From Clarkia xantiana subsp. parviflora (Eukaryota > Streptophyta > Magnoliopsida > Myrtales > Onagraceae): 64,000 nucleotides of DNA. This document shows positions 39,201 through 52,700 of the stretch, in pieces. The notes beneath the pieces were generated by a model, which was given only the letters and a program-made list of their open reading frames with translations, was not told the origin of the DNA and did not search any database. A program made the position numbers and the translations under genes. The stretch's first letter is position 1; each line of letters opens with the position of its first letter. The stretch spans positions 20,319,913-20,383,912 of the forward strand of contig JAPTYO010000005.1 of assembly GCA_036873135.1 (NCBI GenBank), in the 5' to 3' direction.

Positions 39201-42200
39201 CTCAATTTCACGAGCAAAAAGCCTGAAAAGTTCAAATATTCGTACAAAATCACCAAATCAGCGGAACCAAGTTTTTGATTCCTTCTAACTTGTTTTCCCA
39301 GCATAATAGTCGAAACACATCCAAAAAATCGATCGAAATGCAACTTTTAGTAATCGCCCACCTGTTATGCCAATGCTCTGTCGAGGCATGAGAAAATCCC
39401 ACAGCCAAGGCCGCCAGGCATGGGAAAATCCCACAGCCATGGATGTCGGCGTGGGGAAGTGCTTGGCAAACGCACTCATGGCGCAACCATCTTGTAATCG
39501 CTTCTAATTTTGTAGAGACATCACTAGTGGTACCAAGAGTAGCTCCACCAAGTTTCACGCAATTATCTCGAGATACTATTTTTCTCAATTTCCAGAGCTA
39601 AAAACCTGAAAAGTTCAAATATTCGTACAAAATCACCAAATCAGCGGAACCAAGTTTTTGATACCTTCTAACTTGTTTTCCCAGCATAATAGTCGAAACA
39701 CATCCAAAAAATCGATCGAAATGCAACTTTTATTAATTGCCCACCTGCTATGCCAATGCACTGTCGAGGCATGGGAAAATCCCACAGCCAAGGCCGCCAG
39801 ACATGGGAAAATCCCACAGCCATGGATGTCGGCGTGGGAAGTGCTTTGCAATCGCACTCCCGGCGCAACCATCTCGTAATCGCTTCTAATTTTGTAGAGA
39901 CATCACTAGTGGTACCAAGAGCAGCTCCACCTAGATTCACGCAATTATCTCGAGATACTATTTTTCTCAATTTCCCGAGTTAAAAATCCAAAAAGTTCAA
40001 ATATTCGTACAAAATCACCAAATCAGCGGAACCAAGTTTTTGATTCCTTCTAACTTTTTTCCCAACATAATAGTCGAAACACATCCAAAGAATCGATCGA
40101 AATGAAACTTTTAGTAATAGCCCACCCGCTATGCCAAGGCACTGTTGAAGCTTGGAAAAGTCCCACAGCCAAGGCCGCCAGGCATGGGAAAATCCCACAG
40201 CCATGGATGTCGGCGTGGGAAAGTGCTTGGCAAACGCACTCCCGTCGCAACCATCTCGTAATCGCTCCTAATTTTGTAGAGACATCACTAGTGGTACCAA
40301 TAGCACCTCCACCAAGTTTCACGCAATTATCTCGAGATACTATTTTTCTCAATTTCACGAGCAAAAAGCCTGAAAAGTTCAAATATTCGTACAAAATCAC
40401 CAAATCAGCGGAACCAAGTTTTTGATTCCTTCTAACTTGTTTTCCCAGCATAATAGTCGAAACACATCCAAAAAATCGATCGAAATGCAACTTTTAGTAA
40501 TCGCCCACCTGTTATGCCAATGCTCTGTCGAGGCATGAGAAAATCCCACAGCCAAGGCCGCCAGGCATGGGAAAATCCCACAGCCATGGATGTCGGCGTG
40601 GGGAAGTGCTTGGCAAACGCACTCATGGCGCAACCATCTTGTAATCGCTTCTAATTTTGTAGAGACATCACTAGTGGTACCAAGAGTAGCTCCACCAAGT
40701 TTCACGCAATTATCTCGAGATACTATTTTTCTCAATTTCCAGAGCTAAAAACCTGAAAAGTTCAAATATTCGTACAAAATCACCAAATCAGCGGAACCAA
40801 GTTTTTGATACCTTCTAACTTGTTTTCCCAGCATAATAGTCGAAACACATCCAAAAAATCGATCGAAATGCAACTTTTATTAATTGCCCACCTGCTATGC
40901 CAATGCACTGTCGAGGCATGGGAAAATCCCACAGCCAAGGCCGCCAGACATGGGAAAATCCCACAGCCATGGATGTCGGCGTGGGAAGTGCTTTGCAATC
41001 GCACTCCCGGCGCAACCATCTCGTAATCGCTTCTAATTTTGTAGAGACATCACTAGTGGTACCAAGAGCAGCTCCACCTAGATTCACGCAATTATCTCGA
41101 GATACTATTTTTCTCAATTTCCCGAGCTAAAAACCAAAAAGTTCAAATATTCGTACAAAATCACCAAATCAGCGGAACCAAGTTTTTGATTCCTTCTAAC
41201 TTTTTTCCCAACATAATAGTCGAAACACATCCAAAGAATCGATCGAAATGAAACTTTTAGTAATAGCCCACCCGCTATGCCAAGGCACTGTTGAAGCTTG
41301 GAAAAGTCCCACAGCCAAGGCCGCCAGGCATGGGAAAATCCCACAGCCATGGATGTCGGCGTGGGAAAGTGCTTGGCAAACGCACTCCCGTCGCAACCAT
41401 CTCGTAATCGCTCCTAATTTTGTAGAGACATCACTAGTGGTACCAAGAGCACCTCCACCAAGTTTCACGCAATTATCTCGAGATACTATTTTTCTCAATT
41501 TCACGAGCAAAAAGCCTGAAAAGTTCAAATATTCGTACAAAATCACCAAATCAGCGGAACCAAGTTTTTGATTCCTTCTAACTTGTTTTCCCAGCATAAT
41601 AGTCGAAACACATCCAAAAAATCGATCGAAATGCAACTTTTAGTAATCGCCCACCTGTTATGCCAATGCTCTGTCGAGGCATGAGAAAATCCCACAGCCA
41701 AGGCCGCCAGGCATGGGAAAATCCCACAGCCATGGATGTCGGCGTGGGGAAGTGCTTGGCAAACGCACTCATGGCGCAACCATCTTGTAATCGCTTCTAA
41801 TTTTGTAGAGACATCACTAGTGGTACCAAGAGTAGCTCCACCAAGTTTCACGCAATTATCTCGAGATACTATTTTTCTCAATTTCCAGAGCTAAAAACCT
41901 GAAAAGTTCAAATATTCGTACAAAATCACCAAATCAGCGGAACCAAGTTTTTGATACCTTCTAACTTGTTTTCCCAGCATAATAGTCGAAACACATCCAA
42001 AAAATCGATCGAAATGCAACTTTTATTAATTGCCCACCTGCTATGCCAATGCACTGTCGAGGCATGGGAAAATCCCACAGCCAAGGCCGCCAGGCATGGG
42101 AAAATCCCACAGCCATGGATGTCGGCGTGGGAAGTGCTTTGCAATCGCACTCCCGGCGCAACCATCTCGTAATCGCTTCTAATTTTGTAGAGACATCACT

Positions 42201-43478
42201 AGTGGTACCAAGAGCAGCTCCACCTAGATTCACGCAATTATCTCGAGATACTATTTTTCTCAATTTCCCGAGTTAAAATCCAAAAAGTTCAAATATTCGT
42301 ACAAAATCACCAAATCAGCGGAACCAAGTTTTTGATTCCTTCTAACTTTTTTCCCAACATAATAGTCGAAACACATCCAAAGAATCGATCGAAATGAAAC
42401 TTTTAGTAATAGCCCACCCGCTATGCCAAGGCACTGTTGAAGCTTGGAAAAGTCCCACAGCCAAGGCCGCCAGGCATGGGAAAATCCCACAGCCATGGAT
42501 GTCGGCGTGGGAAAGTGCTTGGCAAACGCACTCCCGTCGCAACCATCTCGTAATCGCTCCTAATTTTGTAGAGACATCACTAGTGGTACCAAGAGCACCT
42601 CCACCAAGTTTCACGCAATTATCTCGAGATACTATTTTTCTCAATTTCACGAGCAAAAAGCCTGAAAAGTTCAAATATTCGTACAAAATCACCAAATCAG
42701 CGGAACCAAGTTTTTGATTCCTTCTAACTTGTTTTCCCAGCATAATAGTCGAAACACATCCAAAAAATCGATCGAAATGCAACTTTTAGTAATCGCCCAC
42801 CTGTTATGCCAATGCTCTGTCGAGGCATGAGAAAATCCCACAGCCAAGGCCGCCAGGCATGGGAAAATCCCACAGCCATGGATGTCGGCGTGGGGAAGTG
42901 CTTGGCAAACGCACTCATGGCGCAACCATCTTGTAATCGCTTCTAATTTTGTAGAGACATCACTAGTGGTACCAAGAGTAGCTCCACCAAGTTTCACGCA
43001 ATTATCTCGAGATACTATTTTTCTCAATTTCCAGAGCTAAAAACCTGAAAAGTTCAAATATTCGTACAAAATCACCAAATCAGCGGAACCAAGTTTTTGA
43101 TACCTTCTAACTTGTTTTCCCAGCATAATAGTCGAAACACATCCAAAAAATCGATCGAAATGCAACTTTTAGTAATTGCCCACCTGCTATGCCAATGCAC
43201 TGTCGAGGCATGGGAAAATCCCACAGCCAAGGCCGCCAGGCATGGGAAAATCCCACAGCCATGGATGTCGGCGTGGGGAAGTGCTTTGCAATCGCACTCC
43301 CGGCGCAACCATCTCGTAATCGCTTCTAATTTTGTAGAGACATCACTAGTGGTACCAAGAGCAGCTCCACCAAGTTTCACGCAATTATCTCGAGATACTA
43401 TTTTTCTCAATTTCCCGAGCTAAAAACCAAAAAGTTCAAATATTCGTACAAAATCACCAAATCAGCGGAACCAAGTTT
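36213..43478. repeat. Trimer block V: one C plus six A-B-C units
   Basis: A starts are 36,596; 37,744; 38,892; 40,040; 41,186; 42,332, with a mean period of 1,147.2 bp. Four successive C copies (38,510; 39,658; 40,805; 41,951) share gtgggaagtgctttgc, one G shorter than the usual gtggggaag. The final C (43,097) keeps ttgatacc and tttgcaatcgc but has caccaagtttc, so it is hybrid at its right part. A copies include both ccaatagcacc (38,892; 40,040) and ccaagagcacc forms. Confidence 0.92.
43097..43478. repeat. Hybrid C/C' monomer at the right edge of block V
   Basis: The C signature is present from ttgatacc through tttgcaatcgc at about 43,285. The right part has caccaagtttc rather than cacctagattc, and the next unit begins an A' with acttttttccc. 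The change of type lies between about 43,295 and 43,370, the same interval as the B/C switch in the monomer at 7,929. Confidence 0.75.
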
Positions 43479-45384
43479 TTGATTCCTTCTAACTTTTTTC
43501 CCAACATAATAGTCGAAACACATCCAAAGAATCGATCGAAATGAAACTTTTAGTAATAGCCCACCCGCTATGCCAATGCACTGTCGAAGCATGGAAAATC
43601 CCACAGCCAAGGCCGCCAGGCATGGGAAAATCCCACAGCCATGGATGTCGGCGTGGGGAAGTGCTTGGCAAACGCACTCCCGGCGCAACCATCTCGTAAT
43701 CGCTTCTAATTTTGTAGAGACATCACTAGTGGTACCAAGAGCAGCTCCACCAAGTTTCACGCAATTATCTCGAGATACTATTTTTCTCAATTTCCCGAGC
43801 TAAAAACCAAAAAGTTCAAATATTCGTACAAAATCACCAAATCAGCGGAACCAAGTTTTTGATTCCTTCTAACTTTTTTCCCAACATAATAGTCGAAACA
43901 CATCCAAAGAATCGATCGAAATGAAACTTTTAGTAATAGCCCACCCGCTATGCCAAGGCACTGTCGAAGCATGGAAAATCCCACAGCCAAGGCCGCCAGG
44001 CATGGGAAAATCCCACAGCCATGGATGTCGGCGTGGGAAAGTGCTTGGCAAACGCACTCCCGTCGCAACCATCTCGTAATCGCTTCTAATTTTGTAGAGA
44101 CATCACTAGTGGTACCAAGAGCACCTCCACCAAGTTTCACGCAATTATCTCGAGATACTATTTTTCTCAATTTCACGAGCTAAAAACCTGAAAAGTTCAA
44201 ATATTCGTACAAAATCACCAAATCAGCGGAACCAAGTTTTTGATTCCTTCTAACTTGTTTTCCCAGCATAATAGTCGAAACACATCCAAAAAATCGATCG
44301 AAATGCAACTTTTAGTAATCGCCCACCTGCTATGCCAATGCACTGTCGAGGCATGAGAAAATCCCACAGCCAAGGCCGCCAGGCATGGGAAAATCCCACA
44401 GCCATGGATGTCGGCGTGGGGAAGTGCTTGGCAAACGCACTCCCGGCGCAACCATCTCGTAATCGCTTCTAATTTTGTAGAGACATCACTAGTGGTACCA
44501 AGAGTAGCTCCACCAAGTTTCACGCAATTATCTCGAGATACTATTTTTCTCAATTTCCAGAGCTAAAAACCTGAAAAGTTCAAATATTCGTACAAAATCA
44601 CCAAATCAGCGGAACCAAGTTTTTGATTCCTTCTAACTTGTTTTCCCAGCATAATAGTCGAAACACATCCAAAAAATCGATCGAAATGCAACTTTTAGTA
44701 ATAGCCCACCTGCTATGCCAATGCACTGTCGAGGCATGGAAAATCCCACAGCCAAGGCCGCCAGGCATGGGAAAATCCCACAGCCATGGATGTCGGCGTG
44801 GGGAAGTGCTTGGCAAACGCACTCCCGGCGCAACCATCTCGTAATCGCTCCTAATTTTGTAGAGACATCACTAGTGGTACCAAGAGCACCTCCACCAAGT
44901 TTCACGCAATTATCTCGAGATACTATTTTTCTCAATTTCACGAGCTAAAAACCTGAAAAGTTCAAATATTCGTACAAAATCACCAAATCAGCGGAACCAA
45001 GTTTTTGATTCCTTCTAACTTGTTTTCCCAGCATAATAGTCGAAACACATCCAAAAAATCGATCGAAATGCAACTTTTAGTAATTGCCCACCCGCTATGC
45101 CAAGGCACTGTCGAAGCATGGAAAATCCCACAGCCAAGGCCGCCAGGCATGGGAAAATCCCACAGCCATGGATGTCGGCGTGGGAAGTGCTTGGCAAACG
45201 CACTCCCGTCGCAACCATCTCGTAATCGCTTCTAATTTTGTAGAGACATCACTAGTGGTACCAAGAGCACCTCCACCAAGTTTCACGCAATTATCTCGAG
45301 ATACTATTTTTCTCAATTTCCGAGCTAAAAACCTGAAAAGTTCAAATATTCGTACAAAATCACCAAATCAGCGGAACCAAGTTT

Positions 45385-45686
45385 TTGATTCCTTCTAACT
45401 TGTTTTCCCAGCATAATAGTCGAAACACATCCAAAAAATCGATCGAAATGAAACTTTTAGTAATCGCCTAAAAGTCGGCGTGGGAAAGTGCTTGGCAAAC
45501 GCACTCCCGTCGCAACCATCTCGTAATCGCTTCTAATTTTGTAGAGACATCACTAGTGGTACCAAGAGCACCTCCACCAAGTTTCACGCAATTATCTCGA
45601 GATACTATTTTTCTCAATTTCCAGAGCTAAAAACCTGAAAAGTTCAAATATTCGTACAAAATCACCAAATCAGCGGAACCAAGTTT
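45385..45686. repeat. Truncated 302 bp monomer, copy 1
   Basis: The monomer is normal to taatcgcc (ending 45,468). It then reads taaaa and resumes at gtcggcgtggg (45,474). Compared with a neighbouring full monomer, 86 bases are gone and 5 are in their place, a net loss of 81. The lost part includes both TGGGAAAATCCCA motifs and the CCATGG site. The monomer before it ends tttccgagc, and the one after it is an A copy with acttttttccc. Confidence 0.92.
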
Positions 45687-47977
45687 TTGATTCCTTCTAA
45701 CTTTTTTCCCAACATAATAGTCGAAACACATCCAAAGAATCGATCGAAATGAAACTTTTAGTAATAGCCCACCCGCTATGCCAAGGCACTGTTGAAGCTT
45801 GGAAAATCCCACAGCCAAGGCCGCCAGGCATGGGAAAATCCCACAGCCATGGATGTCGGCGTGGGAAAGTGCTTGGCAAACGCACTCCCGTCGCAACCAT
45901 CTCGTAATCGCTCCTAATTTTGTAGAGACATCACTAGTGGTACCAAGAGCACCTCCACCAAGTTTCACGCAATTATCTCGAGATACTATTTTTCTCAATT
46001 TCACGAGCTAAAAACCTGAAAAGTTCAAATATTCGTACAAAATCACCAAATCAGCGGAACCAAGTTTTTGATTCCTTCTAACTTGTTTTCCCAGCATAAT
46101 AGTCGAAACACATCCAAAAAATCGATCGAAATGCAACTTTTAGTAATCGCCCACCTGTTATGCCAATGCACTGTCGAGGCATGAGAAAATCCCACAGCCA
46201 AGGCCGCCAGGCATGGGAAAATCCCACAGCCATGGATGTCGGCGTGGGGAAGTGCTTGGCAAACGCACTCCCGGCGCAACCATCTTGTAATCGCTTCTAA
46301 TTTTGTAGAGACATCACTAGTGGTACCAAGAGTAGCTCCACCAAGTTTCACGCAATTATCTCGAGATACTATTTTTCTCAATTTCCAGAGCTAAAAACCT
46401 GAAAAGTTCAAATATTCGTACAAAATCACCAAATCAGCGGAACCAAGTTTTTGATTCCTTCTAACTTGTTTTCCCAGCATAATAGTCGAAACACATCCAA
46501 AAAATCGATCGAAATGCAACTTTTAGTAATCGCCCACCTGCTATGCCAATGCACTGTCGAGGCATGAGAAAATCCCACAGCCAAGGCCGCCAGGCATGGG
46601 AAAATCCCACAGCCATGGATGTCGGCGTGGGGAAGTGCTTGGCAAACGCACTCCCGGCGCAACCATCTCGTAATCGCTTCTAATTTTGTAGAGACATCAC
46701 TAGTGGTACCAAGAGCACCTCCACCAAGTTTCACGCAATTATCTCGAGATACTATTTTTCTCAATTTCACGAGCTAAAAACCTGAAAAGTTCAAATATTC
46801 GTACAAAATCACCAAATCAGCGGAACCAAGTTTTTGATTCCTTCTAACTTGTTTTCCCAGCATAATAGTCGAAACACATCCAAAAAATCGATCGAAATGC
46901 AACTTTTAGTAATAGCCCACCTGCTATGCCAATGCACTGTCGAGGCATGGAAAATCCCACAGCCAAGGCCGCCAGGCATGGGAAAATCCCACAGCCATGG
47001 ATGTCGGCGTGGGGAAGTGCTTGGCAAACGCACTCCCGGCGCAACCATCTCGTAATCGCTTCTAATTTTGTAGAGACATCACTAGTGGTACCAAGAGCAC
47101 CTCCACCAAGTTTCACGCAATTATCTCGAGATACTATTTTTCTCAATTTCCAGAGCTAAAAACCTGAAAAGTTCAAATATTCGTACAAAATCACCAAATC
47201 AGCGGAACCAAGTTTTTGATTCCTTCTAACTTGTTTTCCCAGCATAATAGTCGAAACACATCCAAAAAATCGATCGAAATGCAACTTTTAGTAATCGCCC
47301 ACCTGTTATGCCAATGCACTGTCGAGGCATGAGAAAATCCCACAGCCAAGGCCGCCAGGCATGGGAAAATCCCACAGCCATGGATGTCGGCGTGGGGAAG
47401 TGCTTGGCAAACGCACTCCCGGCGCAACCATCTCGTAATCGCTTCTAATTTTGTAGAGACATCACTAGTGGTACCAAGAGCACCTCCACCAAGTTTCACG
47501 CAATTATCTCGAGATACTATTTTTCTCAATTTCACGAGCTAAAAACCTGAAAAGTTCAAATATTCGTACAAAATCACCAAATCAGCGGAACCAAGTTTTT
47601 GATTCCTTCTAACTTGTTTTCCCAGCATAATAGTCGAAACACATCCAAAAAATCGATCGAAATGCAACTTTTAGTAATTGCCCACCCGCTATGCCAAGGC
47701 ACTGTCGAAGCATGGAAAATCCCACAGCCAAGGCCGCCAGGCATGGGAAAATCCCACAGCCATGGATGTCGGCGTGGGAAGTGCTTGGCAAACGCACTCC
47801 CGTCGCAACCATCTCGTAATCGCTTCTAATTTTGTAGAGACATCACTAGTGGTACCAAGAGCAGCTCCACCAAGTTTCACGCAATTATCTCGAGATACTA
47901 TTTTTCTCAATTTCCGAGCTAAAAACCTGAAAAGTTCAAATATTCGTACAAAATCACCAAATCAGCGAACCAAGTTT

Positions 47978-48279
47978 TTGATTCCTTCTAACTTGTTTTC
48001 CCAGCATAATAGTCGAAACACATCCAAAAAATCGATCGAAATGAAACTTTTAGTAATCGCCTAAAAGTCGGCGTGGGAAAGTGCTTGGCAAACGCACTCC
48101 CGTCGCAACCATCTCGTAATCGCTTCTAATTTTGTAGAGACATCACTAGTGGTACCAAGAGCACCTCCACCAAGTTTCACGCAATTATCTCGAGATACTA
48201 TTTTTCTCAATTTCCAGAGCTAAAAACCTGAAAAGTTCAAATATTCGTACAAAATCACCAAATCAGCGGAACCAAGTTT
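47978..48279. repeat. Truncated 302 bp monomer, copy 2
   Basis: It has the same junction as the copy at 45,385: taatcgcc, taaaa at 48,062-48,066, then gtcggcg. The preceding monomer ends with the one-base-shorter agcgaacc. The shared, unusual junction shows common descent rather than independent deletion. Confidence 0.92.
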
Positions 48280-49724
48280 TTGATTCCTTCTAACTTTTTT
48301 CCCAACATAATAGTCGAAACACATCCAAAGAATCGATCGAAATGAAACTTTTAGTAATAGCCCACCCGCTATGCCAAGGCACTGTCGAAGCATGGAAAAT
48401 CCCACAGCCAAGGCCGCCAGGCATGGGAAAATCCCACAGCCATGGATGTCGGCGTGGGAAAGTGCTTGGCAAACGCACTCCCGTCGCAACCATCTCGTAA
48501 TCGCTTCTAATTTTGTAGAGACATCACTAGTGGTACCAAGAGCACCTCCACCAAGTTTCACGCAATTATCTCGAGATACTATTTTTCTCAATTTCACGAG
48601 CTAAAAACCTGAAAAGTTCAAATATTCGTACAAAATCACCAAATCAGCGGAACCAAGTTTTTGATTCCTTCTAACTTGTTTTCCCAGCATAATAGTCGAA
48701 ACACATCCAAAAAATCGATCGAAATGCAACTTTTAGTAATCGCCCACCTGCTATGCCAATGCACTGTCGAGGCATGAGAAAATCCCACAGCCAAGGCCGC
48801 CAGGCATGGGAAAATCCCACAGCCATGGATGTCGGCGTGGGGAAGTGCTTGGCAAACGCACTCCCGGCGCAACCATCTCGTAATCGCTTCTAATTTTGTA
48901 GAGACATCACTAGTGGTACCAAGAGCAGCTCCACCAAGTTTCACGCAATTATCTCGAGATACTATTTTTCTCAATTTCCGAGCTAAAAACCTGAAAAGTT
49001 CAAATATTCGTACAAAATCACCAAATCAGCGGAACCAAGTTTTTGATTCCTTCTAACTTGTTTTCCCAGCATAATAGTCGAAACACATCCAAAAAATCGA
49101 TCGAAATGCAACTTTTAGTAATCGCCCACCTGCTATGCCAATGCACTGTCGAGGCATGGAAAATCCCACAGCCAAGGCCGCCAGGCATGGGAAAATCCCA
49201 CAGCCATGGATGTCGGCGTGGGGAAGTGCTTGGCAAACGCACTCCCGGCGCAACCATCTCGTAATCGCTTCTAATTTTGTAGAGACATCACTAGTGGTAC
49301 CAAGAGCACCTCCACCAAGTTTCACGCAATTATCTCGAGATACTATTTTTCTCAATTTCCGAGCTAAAAACCTGAAAAGTTCAAATATTCGTACAAAATC
49401 ACCAAATCAGCGAACCAAGTTTTTGATTCCTTCTAACTTGTTTTCCCAGCATAATAGTCGAAACACATCCAAAAAATCGATCGAAATGAAACTTTTAGTA
49501 ATCGTCTAAAAGTCGGCGTGGCAAAGTGCTTGGCAAACGCACTCCCGTCGCAACCATCTCGTAATCGCTTCTAATTTTGTAGAGACATCACTAGTGGTAC
49601 CAAGAGCACCTCCACCAAGTTTCACGCAATTATCTCGAGATACTATTTTTCTCAATTTCCAGAGCTAAAAACCTGAAAAGTTCAAATATTCGTACAAAAT
49701 CACCAAATCAGCGGAACCAAGTTT
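48280..49724. repeat. Candidate tetrameric unit containing the truncated monomer (1,445 bp)
   Basis: The order is A' 48,280, B' 48,661, full copy 49,043 (gcatggaaaatccc, ttccgagc), truncated 49,423. The unit to its left, from 45,687 to the truncated copy ending at 48,279, has seven monomers and measures 2,593 bp, 1,148 bp longer, which equals one trimer. Only one clean tetramer is seen, so calling it a higher-order repeat is tentative. Confidence 0.55.
49423..49724. repeat. Truncated 302 bp monomer, copy 3
   Basis: It has the same junction with two private changes: taatcgtc before taaaa (49,507-49,511) and gtggcaaag after it. It is preceded by agcgaacc, like copy 2. Copies 2 and 3 lie 1,445 bp apart, which is three full monomers plus one truncated one. 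Confidence 0.92.
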
Positions 49725-52700
49725 TTGATTCCTTCTAACTTTTTTCCCAACATAATAGTCGAAACACATCCAAAGAATCGATCGAAATGAAACTTTTAGT
49801 AATAGCCCACCCGCTATGCCAAGGCACTGTCGAAGCATGGAAAATCCCACAGCCAAGGCCGCCAGGCATGGGAAAATCCCACAGCCATGGATGTCGGCGT
49901 GGGAAAGTGCTTGGCAAACGCACTCCCGTCGCAACCATCTCGTAATCGCTTCTAATTTTGTAGAGACATCACTAGTGGTACCAAGAGCACCTCCACCAAG
50001 TTTCACGCAATTATCTCGAGATACTATTTTTCTCAATTTCACGAGCTAAAAACCTGAAAAGTTCAAATATTCGTACAAAATCACCAAATCAGCGGAACCA
50101 AGTTTTTGATTCCTTCTAACTTGTTTTCCCAGCATAATAGTCGAAACACATCCAAAAAATCGATCGAAATGCAACTTTTAGTAATCGCCCACCTGCTATG
50201 CCAATGCACTGTCGAGGCATGAGAAAATCCCACAGCCAAGGCCGCCAGGCATGGGAAAATCCCACAGCCATGGATGTCGGCGTGGGGAAGTGCTTGGCAA
50301 ACGCACTCCCGGCGCAACCATCTCGTAATCGCTTCTAATTTTGTAGAGACATCACTAGTGGTACCAAGAGCAGCTCCACCAAGTTTCACGCAATTATCTC
50401 GAGATACTATTTTTCTCAATTTCCAGAGCTAAAAACCTGAAAAGTTCAAATATTCGTACAAAATCACCAAATCAGCGGAACCAAGTTTTTGATTCCTTCT
50501 AACTTGTTTTCCCAGCATAATAGTCGAAACACATCCAAAAAATCGATCGAAATGCAACTTTTAGTAATCGCCCACCTGTTATGCCAATGCACTGTCGAGG
50601 CATGAGAAAATCCCACAGCCAAGGCCGCCAGGCATGGGAAAATCCCACAGCCATGGATGTCGGCGTGGGGAAGTGCTTGGCAAACGCACTCCCGGCGCAA
50701 CCATCTTGTAATCGCTTCTAATTTTGTAGAGACATCACTAGTGGTACCAAGAGCAGCTCCACCAAGTTTCACGCAATTATCTCGAGATACTATTTTTCTC
50801 AATTTCCAGAGCTAAAAACCCGAAAAGTTCAAATATTCGTACAAAATCACCAAATCAGCGGAACCAAGTTTTTGATTCCTTCTAACTTGTTTTCCCAACA
50901 TAATAGTCGAAACACATCCAAAGAATCGATCGAAATGAAACTTTTAGTAATAGCCCACCCGCTATGCCAAGGCACTGTCGAAGCATGGAAAATCCCACAG
51001 CCAAGGCCGCCAGGCATGGGAAAATCCCACAGCCATGGATGTCGGCGTGGGAAAGTGCTTGGCAAACGCACTCCCGTCGCAACCATCTCGTAATCGCTTC
51101 TAATTTTGTAGAGACATCACTAGTGGTACCAAGAGCACCTCCACCAAGTTTCACGCAATTATCTCGAGATACTATTTTTCTCAATTTCCCGAGTTAAAAA
51201 TCCAAAAAGTTCAAATATTCGTACAAAATCACCAAATCAGCGGAACCAAGTTTTTGATTCCTTCTAACCTTTTTTCCCAACATAATAGTCGAAACACATC
51301 CAAAGAATCGATCGAAATGAAACTTTTAGTAATAGCCCACCCGCTATGCCAAGGCACTGTTGAAGCATGGAAAAGTCCCACAGCCAAGGCCGCCAGGCAT
51401 GGGAAAATCCCACAGCCATGGATGTCGGCGTGGGAAAGTGCTTGGCAAACGCACTCCCGTCGCAACCATCTCGTAATCGCTCCTAATTTTGTAGAGACAT
51501 CACTAGTGGTACCAAGAGCACCTCCACCAAGTTTCACGCAATTATCTCGAGATACTATTTTTCTCAATTTCACGAGCTAAAAACCTGAAAAGTTCAAATA
51601 TTCGTACAAAATCACCAAATCAGCGGAACCAAGTTTTTGATTCCTTCTAACTTGTTTTCCCAGCATAATAGTCGAAACACATCCAAAAAATCGATCGAAA
51701 TGCAACTTTTAGTAATCGCCCACCTGTTATGCCAATGCACTGTCGAGGCATGAGAAAATCCCACAGCCAAGGCCGCCAGGCATGGGAAAATCCCACAGCC
51801 ATGGATGTCGGCGTGGGGAAGTGCTTGGCAAACGCACTCCCGGCGCAACCATCTTGTAATCGCTTCTAATTTTGTAGAGACATCACTAGTGGTACCAAGA
51901 GTAGCTCCACCAAGTTTCACGCAATTATCTCGAGATACTATTTTTCTCAATTTCCAGAGCTAAAAACCTGAAAAGTTCAAATATTCGTACAAAATCACCA
52001 AATCAGCGGAACCAAGTTTTTGATTCCTTCTAACTTGTTTTCCCAGCATAATAGTCGAAACACATCAAAAAATCGATCGAAATGCAACTTTTAGTAATTG
52101 CCCACCTGCTATGCCAATGCACTGTCGAGGCATGGGAAAATCCCACAGCCAAGGCCGCCAGGCATGGGAAAATCCCACAGCCATGGATGTCGGCGTGGGG
52201 AAGTGCTTTGCAATCGCACTCCCGGCGCAACCATCTCGTAATCGCTTCTAATTTTGTAGAGACATCACTAGTGGTACCAAGAGCAGCTCCACCAAGTTTC
52301 ACGCAATTATCTCGAGATACTATTTTTCTCAATTTCCCGAGCTAAAAACCCGAAAAGTTCAAATATTCGTACAAAATCACCAAATCAGCGGAACCAAGTT
52401 TTTGATTCCTTCTAACTTGTTTTCCCAGCATAATAGTCGAAACACATCCAAAAAATCGATCGAAATGCAACTTTTAGTAATTGCCCACCTGCTATGCCAA
52501 TGCACTGTCGAGGCATGGGAAAATCCCACAGCCAAGGCCGCCAGGCATGGGAAAATCCCACAGCCATGGATGTCGGCGTGGGGAAGTGCTTTGCAAACGC
52601 ACTCCCGGCGCAACCATCTCGTAATCGCTTCTAATTTTGTAGAGACATCACTAGTGGTACCAAGAGCACCTCCACCAAGTTTCACGCAATTATCTCGAGA

